Assembly (NCBI RefSeq): GCF_029633865.1
Contig: NC_079223.1
Coordinates: 39,231,706 to 39,295,705 of the forward strand
Origin: Lampris incognitus
Taxonomy: Eukaryota; Chordata; Actinopteri; Lampriformes; Lampridae
Length of the DNA: 64,000 nucleotides
Direction: 5' to 3'
The translations under genes and the position numbers were made by a program. The notes beneath the pieces were generated by a model. That model saw only the letters and a list, made by a program, of their open reading frames with translations. It was not told the origin of the DNA and did not search any database. This document shows positions 1-12,105 of the stretch, one piece after another (positions within the stretch are counted from its first letter, which is position 1; the number at the start of each line of letters is the position of its first letter).

Positions 1-1
1 C

Positions 2-496
2 AAACCTGTTGAGGTTTTTGGAGAGCCAGAGTCAGCTGCTGTCCTACCACACAAATCCTGGGTGCCTCAGCAGACAAAGGGACCAGCAGACTCAGGAAAA
101 CAGCTGGACCCAGAACAGCAGCAGGAGCCCCAGGTCCCCAGGCCATCCCAGCTTGATGTTCAGTCCACTACCTCCGGCTCTAACCTCTTGATTGTCCAGA
201 AGCCTAGCTCAGCAGTCTCAGGAGGCTCTCAGAGGAGCTTCTGTTCTCAGATGGAGGGCAGCCTGGGCCCCTCGCCCGCTGACAGCAACGGTAGCCGAGT
301 GGTGTCTCCCTTTGCCAAGATAAAGAGCTCCATGGTGCAGGTTGCCAGCCTCACCCAGGCAGGACTCACCCAAGGCATCAACTTTGCTGTGGCAAAGGTA
401 CAGAAGAGTCCAGAGCCAGAGGGTGTTAATGAGTCCCAGGAGAGCGAACTGAGGGCAATGTTTACACAGTGCCAGACCCGGATCATTCAGATCTAG
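2..496 (+). CDS. inpp5f: INPP5F (SAC2) C-terminal tail, last coding exon, 5' truncated
   Basis: An open frame runs from base 2 to a TAG at 494-496 (164 residues). Its end, with AGLTQGINFAVAKVQKSPEP and then FTQCQTRIIQI, matches my memory of the C-terminus of vertebrate INPP5F/SAC2, a phosphoinositide phosphatase of endocytic membranes. The SAC catalytic domain and hSac2 domain lie upstream of the window; only the Ser/Gln-rich, probably disordered tail and the conserved last ~60 residues are visible. No splice acceptor is needed within the window, so this is the 3' part of a large terminal exon. The next gene, mcmbp, is on the opposite strand with its 3' end facing this one, the order expected from human 10q26. 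Identity rests on the terminal motif and the neighbours. Confidence 0.86.
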   Translation, partial: KPVEVFGEPESAAVLPHKSWVPQQTKGPADSGKQLDPEQQQEPQVPRPSQLDVQSTTSGSNLLIVQKPSSAVSGGSQRSFCSQMEGSLGPSPADSNGSRVVSPFAKIKSSMVQVASLTQAGLTQGINFAVAKVQKSPEPEGVNESQESELRAMFTQCQTRIIQI

Positions 497-3400
497 CATT
501 TTACTTGTAGACTGTTGCTGGATTTTGTAGTTGTACATGTAGAAACCTCCAATATGATAGCAGTAGCATAAGCTTGCACAAAGGGCCACTTCTCAAAGAA
601 CACTGCTCTTAAATTTCCTCCTTGGTTGAGCTAACCAATGTTTTTGATGACTCATGTACAAAAAGTACATTACCAAGGTCAACATGACGATGACTGCTTA
701 CATGCACACAACAATGCTACTTCTTGCCTGACTCTGAGGATACTTGGATAAAGGTCTGGACATATCTCCATTTCCATGCAATTTTGGGTGCCCTAGAAGT
801 TGAGGGTACGACAGTTACTGTGTACTGCAAGTCATCAGTCAAGTGTCAGATAACTCTTCATAACATCACAAATGTTGAAATTAACAGACGCAGTTAGAGT
901 TATAGTGTATACACATTTAAAAGAACATCAGAAAATGCTGCAAATGTTTCAATTCATATTGAACATTTTATGGGTTCAGTATGATTACTCTATTATGAGT
1001 AAATGAAGACACACAATTGGAGAAATAATTCCAGATTGACACATAAAAGGTGGTCATGAAGCGTCATTTCAACCCTTGTATTCGGAGAATGTCAGACATA
1101 TACGATTGGAGAATTAGTGTGCATGTAAACACATCACCGTCCTTAGCTTGTGTAACTCTTTTTTTCCAGTTGATTTCCTGCTATGGTTGCATGTGAGGCC
1201 AATTGTTAAAATCAGGTAAACCAGGCAGGTAAATTACAACTGCATGTTGAAAGTCCAACTGTAAATCTTTCATGTACTGTATGTGATTCCTGATGTGCTG
1301 GTCACCTATTGGCATTGATGCAGGCCCCATTATAGCTGCAGTTCTGAACACTGGTAATTGAACCTGACCAAATTTCTTGTGATCTCCAAAGGAAAGTTCT
1401 TTGTTAAATATTACCCTTAATATAGCCATCGGAAAACTAACAACTGACATGGTTAGGCCTATGTAATATCAGTGTTGTCAAGTGTAACCTATAGGAAATA
1501 TACCAATATATAAATTAATGATCACGTAAGTGTATACAGGTTGATATGTACAGTGAGTATTGTATGTATATCTGTTCCTTGAATAGAACCTTCCTATTTA
1601 CTAATACAAACACATATATACAATTATTTATGGCGGGTTATACAGGGGGTTTATCTCCATACATTTTGGCTTTTGTATTGAGGCTGGAGTAGTAACTTAA
1701 GATGTCTGTTGAGGTATGAGCATTTTATTTTGAAAAGGCTCCCCATTACGATTCCAAACTGCTGATAACCAGAAGGTACTGGTTAGAGATGTTTTTGATA
1801 GGTATGTGAATTGAATTTGTTATTATGCTATTGGTTGTAGTAATTACTTCTGAGGGTAGGCCTGATCCAAGCCCTCGGTCGGAGGACATTGACTTTGCAT
1901 GTTTGACAAAGACTTGAGAGCAGCATATAGGTATATGCAATTGGCGTCACCCAAACATTAGAAACACTGTTTGGCGTTTTATGCACTCCGTTAAATGAAA
2001 GCATACTTGCCTTAACAGGAAAATTGAAGTGGGGTTGTGTATATCAGGTATTCATGGCGAAATCTACCTTTTTTAACTCGTTTCCATTTCACTTAAATCT
2101 TACATTTGGGTGTACTGTATACAGTATTGGATCATGTTCAGGGTGTTTATGTCCGTTTCCTTTTATCTTGGGATATTTCGTCCATTGGTACAGCCATTCC
2201 ACATTGTGCAGGGAATGCCCTGAAAATGAGCATCCTTGAGACAAAGACTATTAGTTGTGTCTATATAGTATGTGTGGATTTGTGTATCAAGAGCCTCCCT
2301 GCTGCTGCTGGTATTTGTGTTCTTCAAATCCCGGAAAGATAGTATGTGCAAGTTGGCTGTCAAGGTTTGTTTATCATATACTTCCTTTTTTTTTTTTCTC
2401 TTAACTTCGATCAAGTGAAGCAATGCTTCACGTGTAAGGCTGTAATGCTTTCACTGGTATCCTACACAGGACCCGGTCACTGTACCCCGGTAGAAATTAA
2501 TATGAGCAGGTAGTTTAAGACACTCGAGTCTAGTGTTGTGAATATTGTCTGATTAAACTGTTGTCTGCTCGTAAGTCAGAATATCCCGAGATAAACGCTC
2601 TAGTCAACTTTTTTTGCGCTTTCATCTTGCTCATTCGCAGTTATACATGCAAACTGACCAGTCATGGTGCATGAGACGAGAGCGTCTCCTGTTTTGTGGG
2701 AGCAGCATGGTATTGTGGTTGGCTCATCGGTTAATGAACCTACTGATTAACGTTTGATGCTGCCAAAGCTTTAAGATGGCTGTATTGCAGTAGGAATGTA
2801 AGGCTGCGGTGCAAATAGTACGTTTTTATCTTCTGGATAACTCAATACAGAAATGTGGAGTAGTTCTCAAACACATGAAATGAGTTTTTCCTAAATCTGT
2901 ATTGAATTAAAAGGATCAAGTGTTTTAATTGACTTTCCTGCAAGAGAAGACCCCCCCATTGCTAGATATCGTTTTGTTGATATGCAAAAGCTGGTATAGT
3001 TTAACTTGACCCGACATTTGATAGGTGAAGATCTCTTATCCTTTATTTTTTTCTAACACCAAGTGCTTTTGAAACCATCTCTTTATTTGCTGTCTGTGGT
3101 TGACCATCCCCATAAGGATCCTTCCCATAGATAATCTACCATGACATTTGTGTTATCATGAGGTCGGAGCATATGATTGCACTGCACTTAAGCACATTTC
3201 CCGCATTAGCGCCATGTTGTCTGAATGTCTGTGGTTGTAGTTCACTTCTTACAATAACTGAGTTTTTTTTTTCATGGCGTATTCAGATTTTATTGTATAT
3301 TAAAATATCCTATTTATTCTTATCATTTTTCGGTGTGTTACTTCAGAACAGTGTGCGCTGTACACTTTGGTCCAGGAAGATATTCCATGGGAATAAAAGC

Positions 3401-3919
3401 ATTAGAGCAAACAAGTCTTGCATGAAGTTTATTGTCAAATCCCGCATGAACAAAGAACTTTATTAGCATGCCCAACACGGCTGCATCAAATGTTGACTTG
3501 GGTAAGAAAAGAAAAAAAAAGCACAAAAATGGGATATTTCATGCGGACCTCATTGCTTTATTTACATTTTGAGATCAACAGCACAATTATTTATAAAACT
3601 GAAAATTTGGTCTGCAGTAATGTTGGAAAGTACTGCCTTATTTTGTAAGAGTACGAATCCCAGAAATGCGGACCATTTTGAATTTAAGGCATGAGGCGAC
3701 ATATGGAAACTGAAGAACAACTATGTACAACTCGTGCCATTAGTCTCACTCATCTGTTATGTCGTCAAAATACAAATGGCACCTGACATAAGCTAAATTT
3801 AGACCCACGGCGAGCATCTTGGATAGAAAATGAACTGTTTTATACACAAAGAAATGTCTTAACTTTTGAGTATCAAAAAAAGTGTCACCATATTTTTATC
3901 ACTCGCAGACCGTTTCTGA
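497..3919. other. Convergent 3' region between inpp5f and mcmbp
   Basis: I find no coding exon in these 3.4 kb. The inpp5f 3'UTR must start at 497; the first clear AATAAA on the plus strand that I noticed is at 3392-3397, so either the 3'UTR is long or a variant signal is used earlier. On the minus strand a reverse AATAAA (TTTATT at 3557-3562) lies about 360 bases past the mcmbp stop and is a plausible mcmbp polyadenylation signal. The two predicted transcript ends would then overlap slightly or abut. The sequence is AT-rich and I recognise no mobile element in it. Confidence 0.5.
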
Positions 3920-6900
3920 TCATGGCTCATTGCCATTGACACACTTCTGCTGCTCAGTCCTGTTAGTCCGGAGCATTTCCATGTGCTTGGCCCTCATCCA
4001 GTTGTCTCTTGAGAGAGTGGTTTGTCCCAGGCTCAGAGACAGCAACCTGAGGAAGTATTAATAATCAGCCCATTCACTCCCACTCTCGTGAAATATTTTG
4101 CTCGACATAAGACTCCAAACAACTGGCTAACAATTAAGTCACCTGGCCTGAGCAGTCCTTCACAAGCTCAGCTATCTCACTTAATCCATCATCCATTTTT
4201 CAAGTTTCATTGCCTTTGGCTGTATAATCCAACATCTGACATTTTTAGTTTGCCATATTGTCTTCGTCTTGCTTAATGATTGTAAAACTCAAGTGCTATA
4301 GAGACACAAAGTATGCTGTTTTAACTTGATAAAAAGGGACAGTAATGTCCTGTAAGTGTACTAAAAATGGTAGAAATTAAAGCCCACCTTGCCACCACCA
4401 GCAGCCTGTGGAGGTCCTCAGCAGAGATGCTCTGGGGATCATCCTTGCGCATTTCTACAAAGTCATCTTCAACAGCCTGAGCACACAGAAAACAGGGAGG
4501 CAGTGTAAGTGCAGCACAGTCCACAACATCTACAGTATATAGGTTTCCATAACACAGGCTTTCCTGGCATTTCACTTCAATTAAACTCGCCACTTAGGCA
4601 GCCAGTTTCTAAGATGCTTATTTTTTTGTATTAGTCTCAAGAACGAGGAGAACTAAATATGAAAATTAAAGAAGGTAACAATATTTTTGCAGAGTCCATG
4701 GCTTAGAGTTAGGGGATCTACAAATACACAAATCACTGAGGGTTAGTCCAAAGTAATGGGCAACGGGCAATGTTCCTCCCAGGACTGTTTTCAAGTCACT
4801 GAAGCAGGCACATTCAAGACTCAAGGTATGAGGTCATCTCACCTTTGTGACCTCATCAGTGATACTGTAGTCCAGAGTTCGGGCCACGCTGAGGTAGATT
4901 CTGAACTTGTTCAGCTGCGGCGATGCCTGCATGGTTTGAATGGCACCAAGATACTCCTCCATACTGGGCATGGCAATCTGAGGCTGCAGGGGTATCCAAC
5001 AGTCCGACTGTGTGTGTGGGGGGGGGGAAGAGCAATATTCAAGCAATGGATAATGGATTTTATTTGTTTAGACCAAAATAGCATGTGCATATCCATTTTT
5101 CATGCTAAAATTATTGAAAAAATTTTTTTTTAAATTGATAATGGGATTTTATTTGTTTAGACCAAAATAGCATGTGCATATCCACTATTCATGCTAAAAT
5201 TATTTAAAAAAACAACAACAACCACAACAACAATAAAAAAATAAAAATAAAAACACAAAAACAAAACAAAAGCCCCTGTCTGTCTCTAGTATGACTAACC
5301 GGCACGGTGATGAGGATTTTTTTTAAATGTGGGTGATCGGTTTAGGTCGTCGTCTGCTTGTTGGCCACTACTTTTTCCAATGTAAACACGGCTGTGTATT
5401 TCTGCCATGGGAGCTGTTTATAACACATCGCTCTTGACTGCAGTCTAAAGAGGTGGACTAGTCTGACGCCTCTCCCTGGATTGTTCCTATGGCACACAGC
5501 TACCTCCATGGCAACACATTAGACCAAGGCACAGGAATAGTACACAGCACATTCCTCTGGCCGTTTGCAACACAGTGAGGCCAAGTCTAAAGCCAGAAGT
5601 GGGGGAGGGGGGGTTGCTGGTTGGGACCAATGACAGTTGAGATGCCAGCACGACACGGCCTTAGAAACAACCCATAGCGTCTGACTTGTACTGGTCTCAT
5701 GAGAGGCTGGTGGAAACCTCCTCCCCCCCACCCCTCCCGTCCAGTGCTCAACCCCTGTTATCCTCACCGGCAGCAGTGAGCGCCCCTCTGACACGATGAG
5801 CATGTTAATATTGCAGGGGAATTCCATCTGGTGGTAGTTGAAGTCATAATCAACCTTCTGCCATGAGATCAGGTTCCCAAGGGCAGTGATGTTCCGCACA
5901 CCTACAGCACAAAACAAACACAGCAAATAAACTTTAACCTACTGACCAAGATCAATCATATGGAAAACACTGAACTGACTGTGTCGAACCTGCAGAATTC
6001 ATTACCAGTTCTCAATGTACAACAAATATAGTTTTCCCCTCTATGAGAATTCAGCCTCAGGTCTGACAGTCAGCCACTTGTGTACGTCTCAGTGTCCTCC
6101 CCTAGTGGTTTCTAAAAGCCTCACCTGTTGCATCCAGCTGTCCCTGCTCCAGCTGGGTTTCGTCCAGGAAGAGGGAAGTGTTACTGGCCAGCTGCAGGGC
6201 TCCACTTACTAGCCGGTTGGCCACATAGTCCTTCTTGGGCACCAGCTGCAACTGATTCATGTTCTGAAGGCTCATACTCAGACGGTATGACTGCAAGGCG
6301 GGAAAATCATTTGATTAAAAATAATAATAATAATAATAACAAAAATTTTAAAAATATACCTGCGACAAGCTAAGAAAGAATTTCAAACAGGCAGCGCTGA
6401 CGTTAGGCCATACTGACGTTAGGCCATACTGACCACTTTTATTCTAAATATAATGCACTTTTGGCTTTCCCAGGCTACATGGACTTACAAGAAAATACAC
6501 CTAAGCATTCCTAAACAAACTCTGGTTATGTTTTTTTCTTTAATTAGGCTTTAAAGATAAAAATGTTCCATATGAAAGGCAACATGCTCAAGAAATATCT
6601 AAAGTGTTTCTTGATCATCTAGCCAAAAGAATATAAGAACTGGGAGTCTATTTAGATGACACTTTTCATTCACTCACACAAGGCACAAGCTGTTGAATGA
6701 CTTGGTAGAGCTGTTCAGTGTACGAGGAACCTGTGGGACATCCGCTCAGGTTCAAGGTGAATTTGCCCAGTGGGAGAACATCTCGCCTAGCATACCTATG
6801 AGTGGCAAAGAAACTCAGTGTGAAATGCCTCAGGATAAAAAGGGATGGGCCTGATTAGAGGTTACAGGTGAGACTATCAAACACGTACACGTTGGAGATG

Positions 6901-9173
6901 AGATGTAGAATGAGGTACTCAGCTGCCAGGGCATCACCCAGGAGAACGTGAGTGAGGTACGTCAGCAACTCAGTCCTGATGGAGGCCATCTCACTCAGGG
7001 TGGATGATAAAACTATGGAGGACAGGCCAAGAGTAACATAACAAGTCATTCTTATAGCAAACTAAACATCTCAGCAGTTTGGCAGATTGTGCAGTATAGT
7101 CGCCACAGCCTTCTCAGAGATGCAGACAGACAGCCGTAAACTCTTCCCTACATTCTTACAGGCACTGTTGTTCTCCAAGGCAGCATAGGGGAGCAGGGGA
7201 TTGTTGAGAGGCAGAGGTTTGGCACAGAGCATATGGAGGCGAGGTACGAGTGAGGCAGGCGGACTGTGGACTCTCTGCTCTTCTGCAGTCTCCATAGATT
7301 CTGCGGGGTCCAGCAGTGACGATGAGACATCTCTGTGCCGATAAATACACAAGCAATAAGCAACACGGATGCAGAGCACTACCAGAATGAAATCAGGCTT
7401 AAGGCAAATAGGAAAAACAATGTCTTACTTCTCTTCTGTCAAGGCGCTGAGGGCAGGGCTGACGGAGAGGATCCCATAAACCTCTAGTGTGTCATTCAGT
7501 TTGAACTGGTCCCATTCCTCGTACACCTATCAAAAGAGGTGTTGCTTAGTAGAAACAAGTTGAACACTTAGAAAGGTTTTTGCTGTACTTATAGTCTTTT
7601 TTTTAGTTTTTTTTTACAGCTTTTGGGCATATATAGAGGGTTTGCAAAAAGAAAAAATTTTTTGCTATGGATTTTTTTTTTTGCTTTCCAACAATGACCT
7701 GGTTTCAAACACTTTTACTCATATATAGTCACATTTGGGAGATAATGGGAGCAGCTGAAAGTAGTAGTAGTCACATTTGGGAGATACAACTACAACTACA
7801 ATCTTTTGATAGAAGCCACTCAGCAGCTTCGCTGACATAATGTGGTTTATGGGCACATCAAGAGTAGTTATTAAGGAAGGGGGGAATGTAATTAAATCAC
7901 TGCTCCACCTCAAATTTAGAGCTGAATTTCAGCCCTAGGACAATTTGTTTTGTACTAACGAGAGCATTACTTTGTGTCTCTCTCAGCCACATAGGAGAGA
8001 TGTTTAGTTCATCATCTCCTTGATCAGTGTGATCCAACTGCAAAGAATGAAAAGCAGAGTATGGACACAGTGGCTGTTACTGTTAAAAAAATTACACTTG
8101 GGATGTTTAGACTATTTTCTGATTCAGAGCTGATCACATGATTCTATATAAAGCTCTTCTGGATGTTGGAGTTTGAATTCCCAGAGAATCTGGGTAAATA
8201 TAGAGACCCCCTCCTCACCTGTTTTTAGATTAGGGTGCTGGGTATTTAATTTAACAGGAAATACACATGTAGTTTGAACATAGGTGGCGGGAGCACAGGT
8301 GTCCTTGCTGTAGCATAACTTTCCTGGATTGGACAGCAAACATATATCTACAGGATTTAAAATTCTGTGCTCCAAATAAAACCCGTAGTTTCAACTAATT
8401 TCCCCAAGATAAACCATTAAACTGTGAATATTATATTCATGTCAACAAAGGGGTACATACCACCCCAAAATCTCTGTATGGATGTTGAATTATTGAAAAG
8501 CCCACACTTTCTACCTATGTAAGTGACAAATACTGGACTGTTTTAATTTGGGTAGCCACTCCAGTCAGTTCTCTATACACAACCCTGATAGCATGATCAT
8601 ATGCAAAATCCTGACAGGCCATTGGCAGACCTTAAAATTAGATGGTAATAGTTTTATTTAAACAGCACAGCAGAACTGAGGCAGAAGGAATAAATGGAGG
8701 ATGGGGGAAAAAAATACCACCAGTCGTAGGTTAATGTACCTTGACTAGGCAAGATGGACCCTTCTCTCCTGGCAGGGGGAAGTTTAAATCCAGATGAGAG
8801 GCAGAGGTCGTCTGTTTGGACCGAGCTTCTGTCTCCTGCCGTTTACAGTCCCCATTGCCATGCAGCACTGTCATATTTTGATGACCTGGGGAGGGAGGAG
8901 AGGACAGTTGGCATTTACAAATACTGTCTTCCCCACAGGACTGACCTTTATATTCAGTGAGAATAGGAATAGTTTTATGTGCATCTGGAATTTCCTCACA
9001 ACAGTGAGACAAAATTACATATCACAATAAATATAAAGGAATACTGACAAACTATTTTGTTGATTGAAAGACTTTTTAAATTTATGGACTAATTTGGCAC
9101 CGTTCAATTTCATCTTGGGAGCGGCACAATTTTGAGAAGACCCCCCCCCCCCGGCACTTTTCTCTCTCTCTCT

Positions 9174-9220
<47 letters not shown>

Positions 9221-12105
9221 TATATAGATATATATACATATGTATATATATTTCAGGAACATCTGAGGTCTCTGTCCAGAAGCATGTGGTCCTAGGAACA
9301 GCTAAGATACAGCACAGAACCCTCAAACTCCCAGGCCTCTGGTAGAGGAACCGAGCTTGAGGAAGACATATACCACCTGAAAAAGGGTGAAAATAGGGTG
9401 GGCAATCTTATCCAGAAAGGGCCAGTGTGGGTGAAGATTTTTGTTCCAACCAAGCAGTTACCCACCTGATCCCACTAATCAACCAGCAGAGCAGGGACAG
9501 GCAACATGGTCCAGAAAGGTCCGGTGTGGGTGCAGGTCTTTGTTCCAACCAAGGAGTTACACACCTGAGTCTACAAATCAAGGTCTTTAGCAAAGACTAT
9601 TGGTTGACTAATAGAATCAGGTGTGTAACTGCTTGGTTGGAACAAAGACCTGCACCCACACCGGACCTTTCTGGACCATGTTGCCTATCCCTGCACTAGA
9701 GTCTTTGCTGAGGAACCTGATTGGGAAACACAGGTGTGTAATCGCTTGGTTGGAACAAAAACCTTCACCCACACTGGCCCTTTCTGGATAAGATTGCCCA
9801 CCCCGAGATATTCTCTACTTTGCAAACAGTTCAGACCAGGATGCGTTTCCCTCTGCTTCTGCGGTGGTACTTCCATGTCGTCATCTTCCTCATAACTGCG
9901 TTTCTGTCTGCTTGGGACATAGGAGGTGGAGGGCATCACTCTTGCTTGGCCAGAGCAGGCATAGCTGTGTGACAGAATTATGGAAAACTATGGACCAATT
10001 TACCAGGCATCCTACTTAAGTCTTTCCATGAGTATGGTACAAAAGTAATGCTAAATAAATCCACATTCAGACTTTAATTGGCAAAGGGACATATCCATCG
10101 CCAGTCAATCGCCATGTATAGCTTTTATTAAAGTTCACAATTTTGACCAGAGAAGGATATTTCTTTGACCCAGGGGCTTTCACCAGGGATAGGAACACAG
10201 TAGAATGTCTGTCTCTCTGAGGTTACTGTGTTACTGAAATTGAACTCCACCTGGAGATGAAAAGTGCGATACATGATGGCATGTCAACACAGTTACAAAC
10301 AATGCTGGTAAAATTAAGAGTTTGTGGGATGCCTTAATGGTTTCTAAACTTACCCCAGATTCTGTGACGTCCTTGTATTTCCCGCACCTCTGAATCTGGG
10401 GAGTGAAACAAGGATTGTTAATTGAGTCCCAGAAATTACGACGTGAATTTGCTTTCAGTAGACACCGGAGGCCTGTAAAAAAGCTCCTCATGTGTCATTT
10501 TCAATGGAAAAGCTGCACTTTTCATGCTGATGCAGGGATCTGACCTGTTTTCAGAGCACGGTGCCTAAAGTTGAAAGAATTTCAACTTCAGCTGAAGTGC
10601 ACAGCTCATTAATGTCACTGCTAGCTGCACCAAGCAATAAGGATGAAGAAAGGGATGGACCAGAAAGGAAACAAAAAGCTAGATCTACTATGTCAAAGCC
10701 TAGCAGAAAAACAAAAACAAGTGAAAATTAATCAGTGTTTTATTCTACATTTTTACATGCAAATTATCACGATATTAAAGAAGAGGAATCAGGTGGAATA
10801 TTTCTTTTGAAGCGCAACATCTCATTACATAGCCACTACCAATGATCCACTTGCGGGGGTCTCACAGGGGGCTGAACTCCGAGTTGTTAAGTTTTACGTC
10901 GTACTTGGTATTATTTTATATCAGGGCATCCCCGCGACCCTGACAGCAGGATAAGTGGGTTGGATAATGGATTGGAATGATATTATTATTATGCTGGATA
11001 CAAGACTTTATCAAGCAATCTACCGCAAACGAGAGAATAAGGAAATGCTTACTTTGGCACTGGTTGACGGATCAACAGTCTCATACACTCCCATGTAAAA
11101 CTCGGGATCAAACATGTCTTGGATCAAACAACGGAATTTGACCAGGCTGTTGGGCTTCAGGTAGTGCAGGGGAACATCGTTTAACGAGGGAACCTATGTG
11201 GATAACATATGTTCAAAATGATGGCGAATCAAGAAGGCAGCCGGCTAAACGGCGCGGTTATATACTGAAAAAGAAAACTGAAACATACACTTGACGGGTA
11301 ACAGCAACAAGTATTTCTCTTTCCACTGAGGAGGATTCTGCAACATCTCTAAACTACATTACCGATGCGCGAGCCTCCTTGTCTCTCAGTTGCTCTTTGA
11401 AGAATCCCGTTACTTCAGCCTCCCATCCAGATTTCGGATTGCCTTGGGACGAAGCTGTAATATCAAGAAGCGTGTAAATGGTCTGACGTGTTGTGAAGAC
11501 ACAGGCGACACAGTTTAACCATCATAAAGGTGGGCAACATGAACAGGGTCACGACCCCCCCCCCAGTCCATATCCCTGGGGTCCTGGGATGAGCAAATCC
11601 TGGGATATCACGCCTTCATATGGGGAATTTGTGCCAAGAAGCGTGTAAATGGTCTGACGTGTTGTGAAGATACAGGTGACACAGTTTAACCATCATAAAG
11701 GTGGCCGACATCAACAAGCAAAAATGACAACACTTAACCATTCATCAGGTAAGCACTTGGGTACAACTTTCTAATGACTGCACCAGTTCTCGGGTCAGAC
11801 GAGCCAGAATATGGGCACTGCTGGCTGAATGGTACGCTCTGAACACTGGGCGTGTGTATGAAGGTGCAAGTGGGGCAAAGCTTACGATAGCGATTGTCGG
11901 CAGTTCAGCTGGAGGACAGAAACGTTTAAAACCACGGGTTACGGGTTTACAGCTATGACAGTACGGCGGAGCGTGGCAGCTAGCGACCTAGCTAAAGCGC
12001 TAGGTTAACGTAAACGCATTAATCTAGCCGCCGTGCATGCGTCTTACCAAACATCCCTTCAACGACGCCCAAAGGGTTGTTAATCCAGTCACGCGTGGCA
12101 GGCAT
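3920..12105 (-). CDS. mcmbp: Minichromosome maintenance complex-binding protein, 16 coding exons
   Basis: MCMBP binds MCM3-7 in place of MCM2; it promotes MCM unloading and assembly and supports sister-chromatid cohesion in the nucleus. Exons on the minus strand: 12105-12048 ([16 protein letters not shown]), 11454-11363, 11193-11053, 10395-10354, 10250-10161, 9966-9837, 8885-8740, 7526-7429, 7332-7160, 7012-6889, 6795-6678, 6290-6125, 5901-5768, 5007-4843, 4476-4388, 4046-3920 (stop TGA). They join in frame to 630 residues; human is about 642. Diagnostic stretches are [85 protein letters not shown] and KCVNGNEP at the end. All introns look GT-AG except the fifth, which has U12 AT-AC ends (separate entry). 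The region around residues 190-230 is less conserved. Start chosen because it matches the family N-terminus. Divergent from sec23ip. Confidence 0.96.
5047..5212. repeat. ~90-bp tandem duplication in mcmbp intron 13
   Basis: Two head-to-tail copies of an AT-rich unit, about 5047-5130 and 5137-5212. They share GATTTTATTTGTTTAGACC and GCATGTGCATATCCA with few differences. They lie just upstream (in gene direction) of the exon at 5007-4843 and are followed by an A-rich stretch to about 5270. Probably a recent local duplication with no coding role. Confidence 0.8.
9121..9252. repeat. Compound low-complexity tract (poly-C, TC, TA, CA, TA)
   Basis: A run of about 14 C is followed by (TC)n, (TA)n, (CA)n and further TATA-rich sequence in mcmbp intron 6. 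It is simple-sequence DNA; reading frames across it are not genes. Confidence 0.9.
9396..9803. mobile_element. Nested foldback (hAT-like MITE) insertions
   Basis: The outer pair of inverted ends reads GGTGGGCAATCTTATCCAGA on the left and its complement at about 9785-9803 on the right. Inside, about 9494-9692, a second pair starts CAGGGACAGGCAACATGGTC and ends with the complement GACCATGTTGCC...CCCTG. The two layers also resemble each other (AAAGGnCCnGTGTGGGTG, TTGTTCCAACCAAG). CAG...CTG-like ends and a possible imperfect 8-bp flanking repeat around the inner unit (CAGCAGAG / CACTAGAG) suggest hAT-type MITEs, one inserted in another. No transposase is encoded; all open frames here are shadows. 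The outer end is only ~33 bases past the donor of the mcmbp exon at 9966-9837. Confidence 0.75.
9967..10160 (-). other. mcmbp: U12-type AT-AC intron (mcmbp intron 5)
   Basis: Read on the minus strand, exon 5 ends ...GTCAAAGAA and is followed by ATATCCTTC, nearly the whole U12 5' splice consensus ATATCCTTT. The intron is 194 bases. Its end reads TTTTCCATAATTCTGTCACAC and the next exon starts AGCTATGCC. TTTTCCATAA resembles the U12 branch site TTTTCCTTAAC and sits 12-21 bases from the 3' end, the usual spacing. Joining at AT...AC gives ...[14 protein letters not shown]..., which keeps frame with the MCMBP family (human WVKEAYVNANQARV). No GT-AG pairing of these exons that I tried preserves the frame. 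Confidence 0.85.
10915..10980 (+). repeat. 3' tail fragment of a fish SINE (family B)
   Basis: GCATCCCCGCGACCCTGA, then GCAGGATAAGTGGGTTGGAT and ATGGATTGGA, match the 3' end of the complete copy at 20224-20598. Only about 60 bases remain, in mcmbp intron 3. Confidence 0.75.
11462..11712. repeat. Direct repeat pair of ~75 bp in mcmbp intron 1
   Basis: The unit beginning AAGAAGCGTGTAAATGGTC and including ACAGTTTAACCATCATAAAG occurs at about 11463-11538 and again at about 11636-11711 with a few substitutions. About 95 bases of unrelated sequence lie between. The first copy adjoins the 3' splice site of exon 2 on the minus strand, but the acceptor itself is not duplicated. Confidence 0.8.

Noticed and set aside
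1181-1450. 89-residue minus-strand frame
   Set aside because: No recognisable domain, no matching splice partners, and it lies in the predicted inpp5f 3'UTR.
9408-9699. Frames with repeated [17 protein letters not shown]-type peptides on both strands
   Set aside because: They are translations of the nested inverted repeats, not a gene family.
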